Assembly: GCA_026416815.1 (NCBI GenBank)
Contig: JAOAEJ010000067.1
Location: 62,001-126,000, forward strand
Origin: Clostridia bacterium
GTDB taxonomy: Bacteria; Bacillota; Clostridia; Acetivibrionales; DSM-2933
Reading direction: 5' to 3'
DNA length: 64,000 bases
In this document: positions 43,575 to 51,891 of the stretch, piece after piece
Layout of the letters: each line of letters opens with the position of its first letter
Position numbering within the stretch: position 1 is the stretch's first letter
Position numbers and translations under genes: made by a program
The notes under the pieces: model-generated
Told to the model about the DNA's origin: nothing
What the model saw: the letters and a program-made list of their open reading frames with translations, nothing else
The model's database searches: none

Positions 43575-45281
43575 TTAGGATTTATCTATAAGTGCATTAT
43601 TTTCTATAAGATCTCTAAAATGGCTTACCCTGTTCCTACCGTGTTCCTTTGAATAATAGAGTGCCTTATCGGCTTTTTCAATTAATATCTCCGGGTGGAG
43701 CAGCAATCCTGGGGATGGAAAAGTTACTACCCCGATACTGATAGTAACTTTTCCGACATTGCATTCTTTATACTGAAACTCATGGGATTCAATGGACAGG
43801 CGAAGCTTTTCGGCAAGCTTAATTGCCTGGTTTTCAGAATGCTCTTTAAGCAGTACCGAGAACTCTTCTCCGCCATACCTTGCCACAAGGCTTCCTTCAC
43901 CACAGTTTGCTCTAAGCGTCTTTGCTACTTCCTTCAGCACGAAATCTCCTGTGAGGTGACCATAGGTATCATTAAAACTTTTAAAATGGTCTATATCCAG
44001 CATCAATAGGGAGTAGGTATTGCCGGTACAATTTTTATCACATATATCCGTAAGTGAATTTATAAGGTAGCTCTGATTATAGAGGGTGGTAAGCCCGTCA
44101 GTACTGGCTTTGGCATATATAGAGGTATATTCCCTAAGCAGCTGTATACATATGGTAGATAGAAATAGTATAAAGGCATATCCGTTTAAGAAAAAGCCTA
44201 TGTGAGGGATGGTCCCAATTATTTCGTAGTATATATCGTGGCTAATGCAAAGAATAAGCACCACGGTTCCTGCTGCCAACTGCATAAGTGCACGCCTATT
44301 GGTGAAGAAAGAAATTACACATAAAGCTACATAATACACCATGATGGCTTCGACTAGTATAAGGTACTTGCTGCGAAAAATAAAGTATGAAACAAGATCT
44401 TTTGATAAAAAAGCACCTGATATTGAAATCAATGCAAACACATAGAAAATCCATTTTTCATACCTTCGTATATTCATTTCAAAAAAGTATTTTAAAAAAG
44501 GCATAAAAGCTAAAACACCTAAATGAAAAGAGGTAAATACGACTTTCTGAAAAAGCGTATAAGAAATAGGAAGATAATATATGAAATAGTTAGTATAATA
44601 AATTGATGTAAACAAGCATACAAAAGCAAAATAAAGGTGTTTTTTTGTAATACGGCTTTTATAATAAAACATAAAAAAGTACAGAGCAATTACTGCATGA
44701 GCAACGCTAAGAGAACAGTAGGAATTTATTATAATAATATTGGATAACTGTACCTTTTTATATATAGAAGAGACGTCTCCTATATAAATCTTTTCGGTGG
44801 AACCGTATTCATAGCTGCTCAGAGATTTGATAGCTACCACATTATTATCATCTAAATGAAGCAGCGCAGAAGGAATAGGGTAAGCATGCTTTCTATTCCA
44901 ATCGTTGAAATAGTGGGTGGAATCACTTGCATTTCTTCCAATAAAATGCCCATTTATATAGACTTCGTGATTGGTTAGGCTGCCTATATAAATCATTAAA
45001 TTTTCATTTGGCATTACTGAGGGAAGAAAAAATTGTTTACGAAACCACACTACTTTATTTTGCTTTTCAGGCTGGTATTCAATTCTCTTCAAAGTAAAAG
45101 GCGTATAGTCCCAATTCTTGTCATTAAAGTATTTTTCAGAGTAGCTAGGGTCATCTCCGAAGTGGTATTTCCAGAGACCGTCTAAATCAATTCTTGGTTC
45201 GTTATTAGCATAGGTTGGTTGAAAAAACAATAAAAATGGAAGTATGATCAGAAGGATAAAAAAAAGCAACCTTTTTTTCAT
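43575..45281 (-). CDS. Membrane diguanylate cyclase-like protein with jelly-roll sensor, paralogue 2
   Basis: This encodes 568 residues with the same layout as its neighbours: signal helix, Gal-binding-like domain (LDGLWKYHFGDDPSYS, NKVVWFRKQF, HEVYINGHFIGRN, NDWNRKHAYPIP, SSYEYGSTEKIYIG), seven helices, GGDEF with RYGGEEF and DIDHFKSFNDTYGH. The I-site position reads GEGS, so product inhibition is not expected. Sequence is closest to paralogue 3 in the sensor loops. ATG 45281 begins MKKRLLFF with a GGAG-type site upstream. Each gene has its own leader of roughly 200 bases, so they may be expressed separately. Confidence 0.85.
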   Translation of the reverse strand: MKKRLLFFILLIILPFLLFFQPTYANNEPRIDLDGLWKYHFGDDPSYSEKYFNDKNWDYTPFTLKRIEYQPEKQNKVVWFRKQFFLPSVMPNENLMIYIGSLTNHEVYINGHFIGRNASDSTHYFNDWNRKHAYPIPSALLHLDDNNVVAIKSLSSYEYGSTEKIYIGDVSSIYKKVQLSNIIIINSYCSLSVAHAVIALYFFMFYYKSRITKKHLYFAFVCLFTSIYYTNYFIYYLPISYTLFQKVVFTSFHLGVLAFMPFLKYFFEMNIRRYEKWIFYVFALISISGAFLSKDLVSYFIFRSKYLILVEAIMVYYVALCVISFFTNRRALMQLAAGTVVLILCISHDIYYEIIGTIPHIGFFLNGYAFILFLSTICIQLLREYTSIYAKASTDGLTTLYNQSYLINSLTDICDKNCTGNTYSLLMLDIDHFKSFNDTYGHLTGDFVLKEVAKTLRANCGEGSLVARYGGEEFSVLLKEHSENQAIKLAEKLRLSIESHEFQYKECNVGKVTISIGVVTFPSPGLLLHPEILIEKADKALYYSKEHGRNRVSHFRDLIENNALIDKS

Positions 45282-45482
45282 TGCCCGGAAGTCTCCTTAG
45301 CCTTAGGAATGTAAAGCTCTAGTTTATAATTTGAAGTTATTTATGGAATTTTTTAAAAAATTCTACAAATTTCTAGCGTATACATACTATTATATTCTAT
45401 TTGTTCAGAAAAATCAATATTATAGAACTGTGCGATCTGCCCAGTTCACTCTGCGAAGGTTGTTGAAACGATTTTTAGCCCA

Positions 45483-45542
45483 GTGTAAGTCAATTTATTT
45501 CTAGACATGTAGGTACAAAATCAAAAAAGTGCATTTTAAATT
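45483..45542 (+). repeat. Family A repeat, degenerate partial copy
   Basis: AGTGTAAGTCAATTTATTTCTAG...GTAGGTACAAAATCAAAAAAGTGCATTTTA aligns with the left two-thirds of the 107-bp element. The right hairpin is missing and the junction is 5 bases from the stop of GGDEF gene 3. Confidence 0.6.
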
Positions 45543-45546
45543 TTGG

Positions 45547-47244
45547 TTATCCTTTGCTATCTATAGCACAATGGATTAGACTATTATAATGGGTAACCAT
45601 GTTTCTGCCATGACCCTTAGAATAGTACAGAGCCTCATCTGCCTTTTCAATAAGTATTTCAGGATGAGGAGGAGTATCAAAAGTAAAGGTTACTATCCCT
45701 ATACTTACTGTCACTTTACCAATGCTGGCGTCTTTATAATGATACTGCTGTTTTTCAATAGCAGAACGCAGTTTTTCAGCAAGCTCTACAGCTTTCATCT
45801 CAGAATATCCGGTCAATAGCACTGTAAACTCTTCACCTCCATATCTGGCAACGAGGCACTTGGTCTTGCAGATTGACTTTAGTGTTTTTGCTACTGATTT
45901 TAATACATAGTCACCTGCCAGATGTCCGTAAAGGTCATTGAATTTCTTGAACAAGTCTATATCGACAATGAGGAGTGAAGAAGTCCCTGTACTGTTTTTA
46001 AGGCGGCAAACCTCTACAAGGGAGTTTAAAAAGTAGCTGTAATTAAATAAGCCCGTAAGGCCGTCTGTACTCGCCCGGGTATACATTTGACCGTATTCAC
46101 TCATCAGCTCCATACAAATGCATACAAGAAATATTATAAGAGCATAGCCGTTTAAATGTATGCCTAGAGGTGACAGTTTGCCGATAAATTCATAGTATAT
46201 ATCATGAGAAATAAAAATTGCAAGAAAAGTAGAGCCCAGTGCTATTTGGAAGAAGGCTCGCCTGTTGGTAAAAAATGCTCTTATACATAAAACCACATAG
46301 TATGCTACTTGCAGTGATAAAAGAAGTATATACTTGTTGCGGAAAATGAAGTATTCTATAAGATTATCGGTAAATACAGCTCCAGATATTGAAATAAAAG
46401 CAAAGAGTATAAACAGCCATTTTTCCAATTTTAATATCTTCATATCAAAAAAGTATTTAAAAAAGGGCATAAAACATAAACAGCCTATATGCAGACTTAT
46501 GAAGATAATCTTCTGGAATATAGTATATGGAATAGGCAGGTCATATACATAATAGTTAGTATAGTAGATTGAATAAAACAGGCATAAAATAGCAAAAAAG
46601 AGGTGCTTTTTTGCCATACGGGTTTTTATATAAAACATTATGAAATATGCAGCAATTAAAAATAGGATAACACTTAGAGATAAATACGAATTGACTATAA
46701 ATATACTGTGAAACTGGACTTTTTCTTGTATAGACGAGTAGTCGCCTATATAAATTTGATCAGAGGAGCCATATTCGTAGGTACTATAGGTTTTGATAGC
46801 GAGTACATTATCTCCTTCATAGTTTAGCAAAACATCAGAAATGTTATACCCATGCTTTCTGTTCCAGTCACTGAAGGAATGTCCTTCGGTAGCTATACTT
46901 TTGCCAATAAAATAGCCGTTTATATAAACTTCATGATTGATAAGGCTGCCGATATATACCATGAGCCTTTCGTTTTTCATATTTGATGGTATAGTGAAAT
47001 GCTTACGCAGCCACACCGCGCGGTTTTGCTTTTCAGGCTCGGTTTCAACCCTTTTATGGCCATAAGAATCCATCTTCCAATTGGAATCATCCAAATATTT
47101 GGATGAAAAGGAGTCATTATCCACGAAGGTATATTTCCACATCCCATCAAGAATAATCTTGCTGCTTTCTGCATAAGCAGATTGAATAAGTAAAAATAGA
47201 GAGAGAAGCAATAATATAGAAAGTATAATCAAAAGCTTTTTCAT
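45547..47244 (-). CDS. Membrane diguanylate cyclase-like protein with jelly-roll sensor, paralogue 3
   Basis: This encodes 565 residues: signal helix, Gal-binding-like domain (LDGMWKYTFVDND, NRAVWLRKHF, HEVYINGYFIGKS, DWNRKHGYNIS, STYEYGSSDQIYIG), seven-helix region, GGDEF with RYGGEEF and DIDLFKKFNDLYGH. The I-site is again lost (KTKC). First gene of the triplet in transcription order. The three copies differ mostly in the sensor and helices while catalytic residues stay fixed, which suggests divergence in ligand recognition. GGAG lies upstream of ATG 47244. A full repeat element lies about 130 bases upstream. Confidence 0.85.
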   Translation of the reverse strand: MKKLLIILSILLLLSLFLLIQSAYAESSKIILDGMWKYTFVDNDSFSSKYLDDSNWKMDSYGHKRVETEPEKQNRAVWLRKHFTIPSNMKNERLMVYIGSLINHEVYINGYFIGKSIATEGHSFSDWNRKHGYNISDVLLNYEGDNVLAIKTYSTYEYGSSDQIYIGDYSSIQEKVQFHSIFIVNSYLSLSVILFLIAAYFIMFYIKTRMAKKHLFFAILCLFYSIYYTNYYVYDLPIPYTIFQKIIFISLHIGCLCFMPFFKYFFDMKILKLEKWLFILFAFISISGAVFTDNLIEYFIFRNKYILLLSLQVAYYVVLCIRAFFTNRRAFFQIALGSTFLAIFISHDIYYEFIGKLSPLGIHLNGYALIIFLVCICMELMSEYGQMYTRASTDGLTGLFNYSYFLNSLVEVCRLKNSTGTSSLLIVDIDLFKKFNDLYGHLAGDYVLKSVAKTLKSICKTKCLVARYGGEEFTVLLTGYSEMKAVELAEKLRSAIEKQQYHYKDASIGKVTVSIGIVTFTFDTPPHPEILIEKADEALYYSKGHGRNMVTHYNSLIHCAIDSKG

Positions 47245-47378
47245 TGGTATAGTTCTCCTTATATGAGAGAAATGTTAACCGTAGTTAATAAAGTTTTGAA
47301 AAAATTAAAACTGTACACTATAATTATAGTTAAATTAAGAGAAAAAGCAATATACAGACAATGAGTATGTGCTTAGAT

Positions 47379-47486
47379 ATAGTGCCTTGTACCAGAGTTT
47401 GTTTCTAGCAGCAAGGCACAACAATCAAGGAAGTGCATTTATAACATTAGAATGACATGAAAATTTCCAATGTTACAAAGAACTGG
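47379..47486 (+). repeat. 108-bp two-hairpin repeat (family A), full copy
   Basis: TAGTGCCTTGTACCAGAGTT ... AATGTTACAAAGAACTGG; internal GTGCCTTG/CAAGGCAC hairpin intact, right end more worn. It lies between GGDEF gene 3 and the Na/Pi gene, 25 bases past the latter's stop. Confidence 0.8.
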
Positions 47487-47510
47487 ATAAGCGGATTTTA
47501 CTTTGCGTAG

Positions 47511-48470
47511 TTACTTTCTTTTTTCAGGAATGATAAATTCCATAAATCTGACATAATACTTTGTTAAGGGCAGAAAAACTGCTGCGCTAAGTATATTAAA
47601 TATTGTGTGAGCGTTGGCAACAAGCCTTATTTCATCCTGCCCAAGCAGCGAAGTTGCATACCGTACAATAAAGATAAATGGGCTAAAGAATATCAACACA
47701 GCTATTACGCCTATTATGTTGTAAACAGTATGAGCCCATGCAGTCCGACGTGCAGAAATGCTGGTACCTAAACTGGCAAGCTGAGCAGTTATACACGTAC
47801 CTATATTATCTCCAAGGGTTAACCCCATGGCTGCTTCAAAACTTATAAGATTGGACCCGAATAATACGATAGTCAGCCCCACGGTAGCACCGCTGCTGTG
47901 TACAAGCATTGTTGCAAGCATTCCTATAAATAAGCCTATATAGGGGTTGGTACCATACTCTTTGAAAAGCTCATATGCAATTCTACTTTCTTTTATATAC
48001 GGTACACTCCAGTTTAATATACTTATGCCAAGGAACATAAACCCGAATCCTATTATTGCGACACCGATATTTTTAATAGATTGCTTGGTTGAAAGTTTAC
48101 TTATAACCAAGCCTATTAAAAGGATAGGTAAAGCAAAGTCTGTTATTTTAAACGACATTAGCTGAGCAGTTATTGTTGTACCTATATTTGCACCATAAAT
48201 AATGCCTACAGCTTGAGAAAGCTTCATCAAACCGGAATTAACGAAGCCTACAGTGATTACTGTGACTGCTGTGCTGCTTTGAACCAATGCTGTAATGAGA
48301 GTACCCACAGTGAAAGCAGACAATACATTATCGGTAAACCGGGTAAGGATACTTTTCATTACCCTTGTATTGGCTTTTTCAAGCCCTCCGCTCATTAAGT
48401 TTACACCAAACATTAAACACGCTGTTCCCGCTACAAAATTAAATATGATAATGAATACCGGACTTATCAT
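47511..48470 (-). CDS. Na/Pi cotransporter family protein (NptA-like), PhoU-less
   Basis: This encodes 319 residues: two inverted Na_Pi_cotrans repeats with ALVQSSTAVTVITVGFVNSG and MLVHSSGATVGLTIVLFG, the QSS-type substrate motifs. Many bacterial homologues carry a C-terminal PhoU-like domain; this one ends after the last helix. It probably couples Na+ to phosphate or an organic anion. AAGGAG lies about 10 bases before ATG 48470. It is divergent from ytrH, with about 205 bases between them holding both promoters. Confidence 0.87.
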   Translation of the reverse strand: MISPVFIIIFNFVAGTACLMFGVNLMSGGLEKANTRVMKSILTRFTDNVLSAFTVGTLITALVQSSTAVTVITVGFVNSGLMKLSQAVGIIYGANIGTTITAQLMSFKITDFALPILLIGLVISKLSTKQSIKNIGVAIIGFGFMFLGISILNWSVPYIKESRIAYELFKEYGTNPYIGLFIGMLATMLVHSSGATVGLTIVLFGSNLISFEAAMGLTLGDNIGTCITAQLASLGTSISARRTAWAHTVYNIIGVIAVLIFFSPFIFIVRYATSLLGQDEIRLVANAHTIFNILSAAVFLPLTKYYVRFMEFIIPEKRK

Positions 48471-48675
48471 TTAGATAGACTCCTTGTTTGAGTTAACTTC
48501 ACTATAACAACATAAGTAGATTATTGGAAAAATAGAACTATATTTTATACACATGTACTTTACTCAAGAATGTAAAATCTTTATTGCTACCTTATAAATA
48601 CGTTTTTTGAAGTACTCAGAATAAACAAAATGTTGATTTCATACCTTTATAAAAGAAAAGATTAATAGTTTTGCG

Positions 48676-49023
48676 GTGGTGCTATTGACAGCTTTCTCTA
48701 ATAACATTATTTATAATCTTTTGATTGCTTTTGGGGTAATAGTAGGGGCAAGTATTTTTGCAGGAATAGGAGCCCTGGTAAATGACCAGCCCCCATTAAA
48801 AACCATGATTAATATAGCCGGGTCAATTAAAATATGGGCCATGGCAGTTGCTTTGGGAGGCACCTTTACATCCTATGAAATAATTGAGAAAGGGCTTTTT
48901 AAAGGAGAGGTAAAAACCATACTTAAACAGATGAGCTATGTGATAACAGCTTTGATAGGGGCAAATCTGGGATACGGATTCATCAAGCTCATACAGCGGT
49001 GTGGGGAGGAATGGACAAAATGA
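48676..49023 (+). CDS. ytrH: Sporulation membrane protein YtrH
   Basis: This encodes 115 residues with three helices and the YtrH pattern LLIAFGVIVGASIFAGIGALVNDQPPL ... IWAMAVALGGTFTSYEIIE. In Bacillus subtilis ytrH and ytrI are made in the mother cell under sigma-E and are needed for efficient sporulation. The start is uncertain: GTG 48676, GTG 48679 or TTG 48685; no clear ribosome site is present. Its TGA overlaps the ATG of ytrI (ATGA). This supports a spore-forming host. Confidence 0.85.
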   Translation: MVLLTAFSNNIIYNLLIAFGVIVGASIFAGIGALVNDQPPLKTMINIAGSIKIWAMAVALGGTFTSYEIIEKGLFKGEVKTILKQMSYVITALIGANLGYGFIKLIQRCGEEWTK

Positions 49024-49478
49024 AGAGCCTGCGTCCCAAGATGGCAATATTTTTTATCACGGGGCTTACTTGTGGAATCCTTGTAGGAACAGCGGGATTG
49101 AGTGCACTGATTAGCTATAGGATTGATACTTATCACCAAAAAATCAGGCAACTGGAGACTGTTATAGAGGAAAAAAGTACTAAGCTGCAAAAGCTTGAAG
49201 AATCAATAAATAAGAGAAAGTTTATACTTAAGGATATAGAGATATCCTTACTTTATGAAGGCTATGAACTGGATAAAATAGAGATAGAAAAAAGCATAAA
49301 AGAAAAATATATGCACCTTCTTGGGAAAGAGGTAAAGTCAATCGATGTTGATATGGCTGTAGAGGTTATTGACAAAAGAATTCTAAAAATACAGGATAGG
49401 GAATACAGGCTGAGAATGAACAGATTAATGCTGTCAGATATATTGAAAATATGGGTGAAGGTAGAGCCGGCAGGATAA
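49020..49478 (+). CDS. ytrI: Sporulation protein YtrI-like
   Basis: This encodes 152 residues: one N-terminal membrane helix (about 10-30) followed by a coiled coil (about 35-65, QLETVIEEKSTKLQKLEESINKR) and a compact C-terminal domain. Size, layout and pairing with ytrH identify it as YtrI-like, although sequence similarity to the Bacillus protein is low by eye. ATG 49020 gives the ATGA coupling with ytrH and has GGGAGG 10 bases upstream; an ATG at 49011 is also in frame. Confidence 0.75.
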   Translation: MKSLRPKMAIFFITGLTCGILVGTAGLSALISYRIDTYHQKIRQLETVIEEKSTKLQKLEESINKRKFILKDIEISLLYEGYELDKIEIEKSIKEKYMHLLGKEVKSIDVDMAVEVIDKRILKIQDREYRLRMNRLMLSDILKIWVKVEPAG

Positions 49479-49650
49479 AAGAGTGCAGTAACTAATTCTA
49501 AACTGACTATGTTAAGAGTGTTTATGATTAAAGACTGAAATTATATTAAGCAGATATTGACTTGGTATAATGTAGATTTGAAAATAAATTATTACTTTTC
49601 CCGGGAAATTAATTCATAATGTGACAATTTAATTTATTTCAAAATAAAAG

Positions 49651-49671
49651 GATATCACAATTTGTGATATC
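49651..49671 (+). terminator. Perfect 21-base palindrome, terminator or operator
   Basis: GATATCACAA-T-TTGTGATATC, flanked by AAAAG and TCTTT, 170 bases after ytrI. It could be a weak terminator (T-tract interrupted) or a protein-binding site. Confidence 0.45.
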
Positions 49672-49720
49672 TCTTTAGATAAAGCGGCTACATTAAGCTA
49701 AATTCAATGACAGGTTAACG

Positions 49721-49827
49721 CTAATGCCCTATAATAGAATTCTTTTCTAGTCTTGAGGTACAATAATCAAGTAAATGAATTTTTAACATTTTGCTGATTA
49801 TAAATTTATAATGTTAAAAAGCACTAG
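49721..49827 (+). repeat. 107-bp two-hairpin repeat (family A), full copy
   Basis: CTAATGCCCTATAATAGAATT ... ATGTTAAAAAGCACTAG. The left hairpin is worn, the right intact. The final CTAG supplies the stop codon of the leftward DUF4397 gene. Confidence 0.8.
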
Positions 49828-50495
49828 CTAAATTTGATATAAGAATTACCATCCAGTGGAATGAGTACCTGCAAAGGAGGTACTGCACCTGCTAGACCAA
49901 CTGCATATATTGTGTAGAATCTATTTGGCTTAAGTCTTATATTGGGTACATAAAGTATTCTCTGGCCGGTTCCTGTAATACTGAGGTTGAAGGTATAATT
50001 TCCTGCATTGACAGGAATGTATTCCGGGATTTCTCTATAGGCCATATCCCTAAACAGTACCGAGCCGTCGGATGTAGTGACGTCAACTGGCGGAGCATTG
50101 GGGGACAGGTGCACAAATCTTAAATATACTACCCCCTTAGGCAGTGGAGCAGGTGTATCAGGTATTTGAAGCAAGCTAACTCCTGAAACCCTTCCGGTAG
50201 CAGCATAGGTAAGGATCGATTGCACCGGTATGCTCAGAGTTGTTCTCAGGACAGGATTTATGGTTTGCCCGGCAGGAAATACATCTATAGGGTAATTTCC
50301 AGGCCTCAGAGGAATATATGGAGTAAAATTCCTGTAAGATATATTTCTGGCAATCAAGTTACCACCGGCATACACATCTACAGGTGGAGCATCAGGTACA
50401 GCATGAAAAAGCCTTACATAAGAAAATGGGGAAGCCTTTTGCCGTTCAAAAGAATTAATCGGCAGCAATAATGGACTATAAAACACATATACCAC
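49824..50495 (-). CDS. Protein with two DUF4397 domains
   Basis: This encodes up to 223 residues. Two tandem DUF4397 repeats of about 95 residues: YVRLFHAVPDAPPVDVYAGG ... PLRPGNYPIDVFPAG and YLRFVHLSPNAPPVDVTTSDG ... PVNAGNYTFNLS. Such domains are beta-rich and usually extracellular; there is no classical signal peptide, so export is uncertain. The start is doubtful: GTG 50495 or GTG 50486, the latter with AAGGTG upstream that lies in a perfect inverted repeat. The TAG stop falls in the CTAG end of a repeat element, so the last residues may differ from the ancestral protein. Confidence 0.75.
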   Translation of the reverse strand: MVYVFYSPLLLPINSFERQKASPFSYVRLFHAVPDAPPVDVYAGGNLIARNISYRNFTPYIPLRPGNYPIDVFPAGQTINPVLRTTLSIPVQSILTYAATGRVSGVSLLQIPDTPAPLPKGVVYLRFVHLSPNAPPVDVTTSDGSVLFRDMAYREIPEYIPVNAGNYTFNLSITGTGQRILYVPNIRLKPNRFYTIYAVGLAGAVPPLQVLIPLDGNSYIKFS

Positions 50496-50544
50496 ACCTT
50501 ATAATTTATTTCATACTCTATTATATGAAATAAATTATAAGGTG
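50495..50544 (-). promoter_or_regulatory. Perfect 20-base inverted repeat over the DUF4397 start region
   Basis: CACCTTATAATTTATTTCAT (50495-50514) and its exact complement (50525-50544) with a 10-base loop. On the minus strand the AAGGTG that could act as ribosome site is inside the stem, so the hairpin may hide it, or the site may be an operator. Confidence 0.55.
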
Positions 50545-50646
50545 TTTACATAAATTCTAATTGATGATTTTATAGGAGCGCAATACTAAACAAATCTCTG
50601 GAGAATGAAGATGGAGTTATCTATAATACATAGAGTGTGATAAAAT

Positions 50647-50674
50647 AAGGGCTGAGTATTGAAACTCAACCCTT
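50647..50674 (-). terminator. Terminator of the esterase gene
   Basis: On the minus strand AAGGGTTGAGT / ACTCAGCCCTT with a 6-base loop, followed by ATTTTAT, about 20 bases after the stop codon. Confidence 0.8.
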
Positions 50675-50692
50675 GTTTATAGCATTATAACA

Positions 50693-51763
50693 CTATTTTT
50701 TTGAATATTGGAGAAACCACTCGATAAGGCTTGTATCATTATGGGAATAATCCCAAGCATTGTGGCCAACGCCTGGAAATTCCTTATAAAGGATATTGCC
50801 TCCCTTTGCCTTCAATTGACTGACTATTTCTCTCGACGATCGAACCGGTACTATATCATCGGTATCCCCGTGAAAAACATATAAAGGAGTGTTTTTAAGC
50901 CTATCAAGATTTATATCACTAGATAGATAGCCGCAGGATAAGGCCATAGCTGCAAACAACTCATTATGTCTGCTTCCTATATAGAGAGTAGCATTTCCTC
51001 CCATAGATACACCTGTGAGATACACTCTCTTATCGTCAATGTTATAAGCTTTTTTTGCCAGGTTTATTACCTGTAGGACATCCTGCTCTCCTGCATTACG
51101 GTAAAGGGTAGCGCCGGGGATTTTATGCTTTCCATTAGGAGCTATCATTATAACTTCCTTACTTTCACATGCAGCGAGAAATGAATTATGCCCTGGAGAA
51201 AACATAGGCAAATAAATGCTTTCACCATACCCGTGGAGAAATACTATCAGCGGATATGCTTTTTCAGGATTATAGTTTGATGGCAGGTAAACTAAGTATG
51301 AGTCAAGCGCCTTATCCGAATCGGATATGTATGCCCTTTCAAAAAGTCCGGTTATCCCCTCATAAGCATCTTTACCACTTAATGAATTATCTACAATTTT
51401 ATTAATAGTTTCAGAGTAAATCATGTTGGAAAATGAAAGGAAATTATACACCGGTGGAACTTTATCGTCTTTGTAGGGAGAAAAAGCATTTCCCTTTAAT
51501 ATTTCCCACAGGTAGTACTCATACCTTTTCAAAAAAAGCATACCATCGGAATTGTCTTTTATGCCCTTACTTTGCAAATGTTTTATAGAGTCTTCGATAA
51601 TGCTTTGTCTGTTTGCCAAATCAGTTCCTCCTTTAATAGTACTTGCGTAGGTTTTACTGCTGTCTTCAATAGATGTTTTTAACGTCAAATAGCTCCCGGT
51701 AGAAATACCTGTAGTTAATGTAAGAGCTATAATAGCCGGAATAATAAAATATTTACTCAGCAA
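50693..51763 (-). CDS. Alpha/beta hydrolase, PHB-depolymerase/feruloyl-esterase-like
   Basis: This encodes 356 residues from TTG 51763, chosen because GGGAGGG lies 8-9 bases upstream; an in-frame ATG at 51820 lacks a site. N-terminal membrane anchor (about 5-25), helical region (about 30-160), then the hydrolase core: LIVFLHGYGES (oxyanion), GVSMGG (nucleophile Ser), HGDTDDIVP (Asp) and GVGHNAWD (His). The catalytic triad is complete. It is anchored outside and probably cleaves an ester on a polysaccharide or polyester. A truncated repeat separates it from the LTA-synthase-like gene upstream. Confidence 0.85.
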   Translation of the reverse strand: MLSKYFIIPAIIALTLTTGISTGSYLTLKTSIEDSSKTYASTIKGGTDLANRQSIIEDSIKHLQSKGIKDNSDGMLFLKRYEYYLWEILKGNAFSPYKDDKVPPVYNFLSFSNMIYSETINKIVDNSLSGKDAYEGITGLFERAYISDSDKALDSYLVYLPSNYNPEKAYPLIVFLHGYGESIYLPMFSPGHNSFLAACESKEVIMIAPNGKHKIPGATLYRNAGEQDVLQVINLAKKAYNIDDKRVYLTGVSMGGNATLYIGSRHNELFAAMALSCGYLSSDINLDRLKNTPLYVFHGDTDDIVPVRSSREIVSQLKAKGGNILYKEFPGVGHNAWDYSHNDTSLIEWFLQYSKK

Positions 51764-51831
51764 GCGGATCGCCCTCCCTTTGGTAATTTTATTATATAAC
51801 TGTAAGATTATACAAAGCAATAATTTTTACA

Positions 51832-51875
51832 CTAGTGCTTTGTAACAGAATTCGTTTCTAGCAACAAGGTAATAA
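51832..51875 (+). repeat. Family A repeat, truncated (left hairpin only)
   Basis: CTAGTGCTTTGTAACAGAATT...TTTCTAGCAACAAGGTAATAA matches the first ~44 bases of the element; the right half is missing. It lies 17 bases beyond the LTA-synthase-like stop. Confidence 0.75.
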
Positions 51876-51891
51876 CTTAAATTAAAATACC

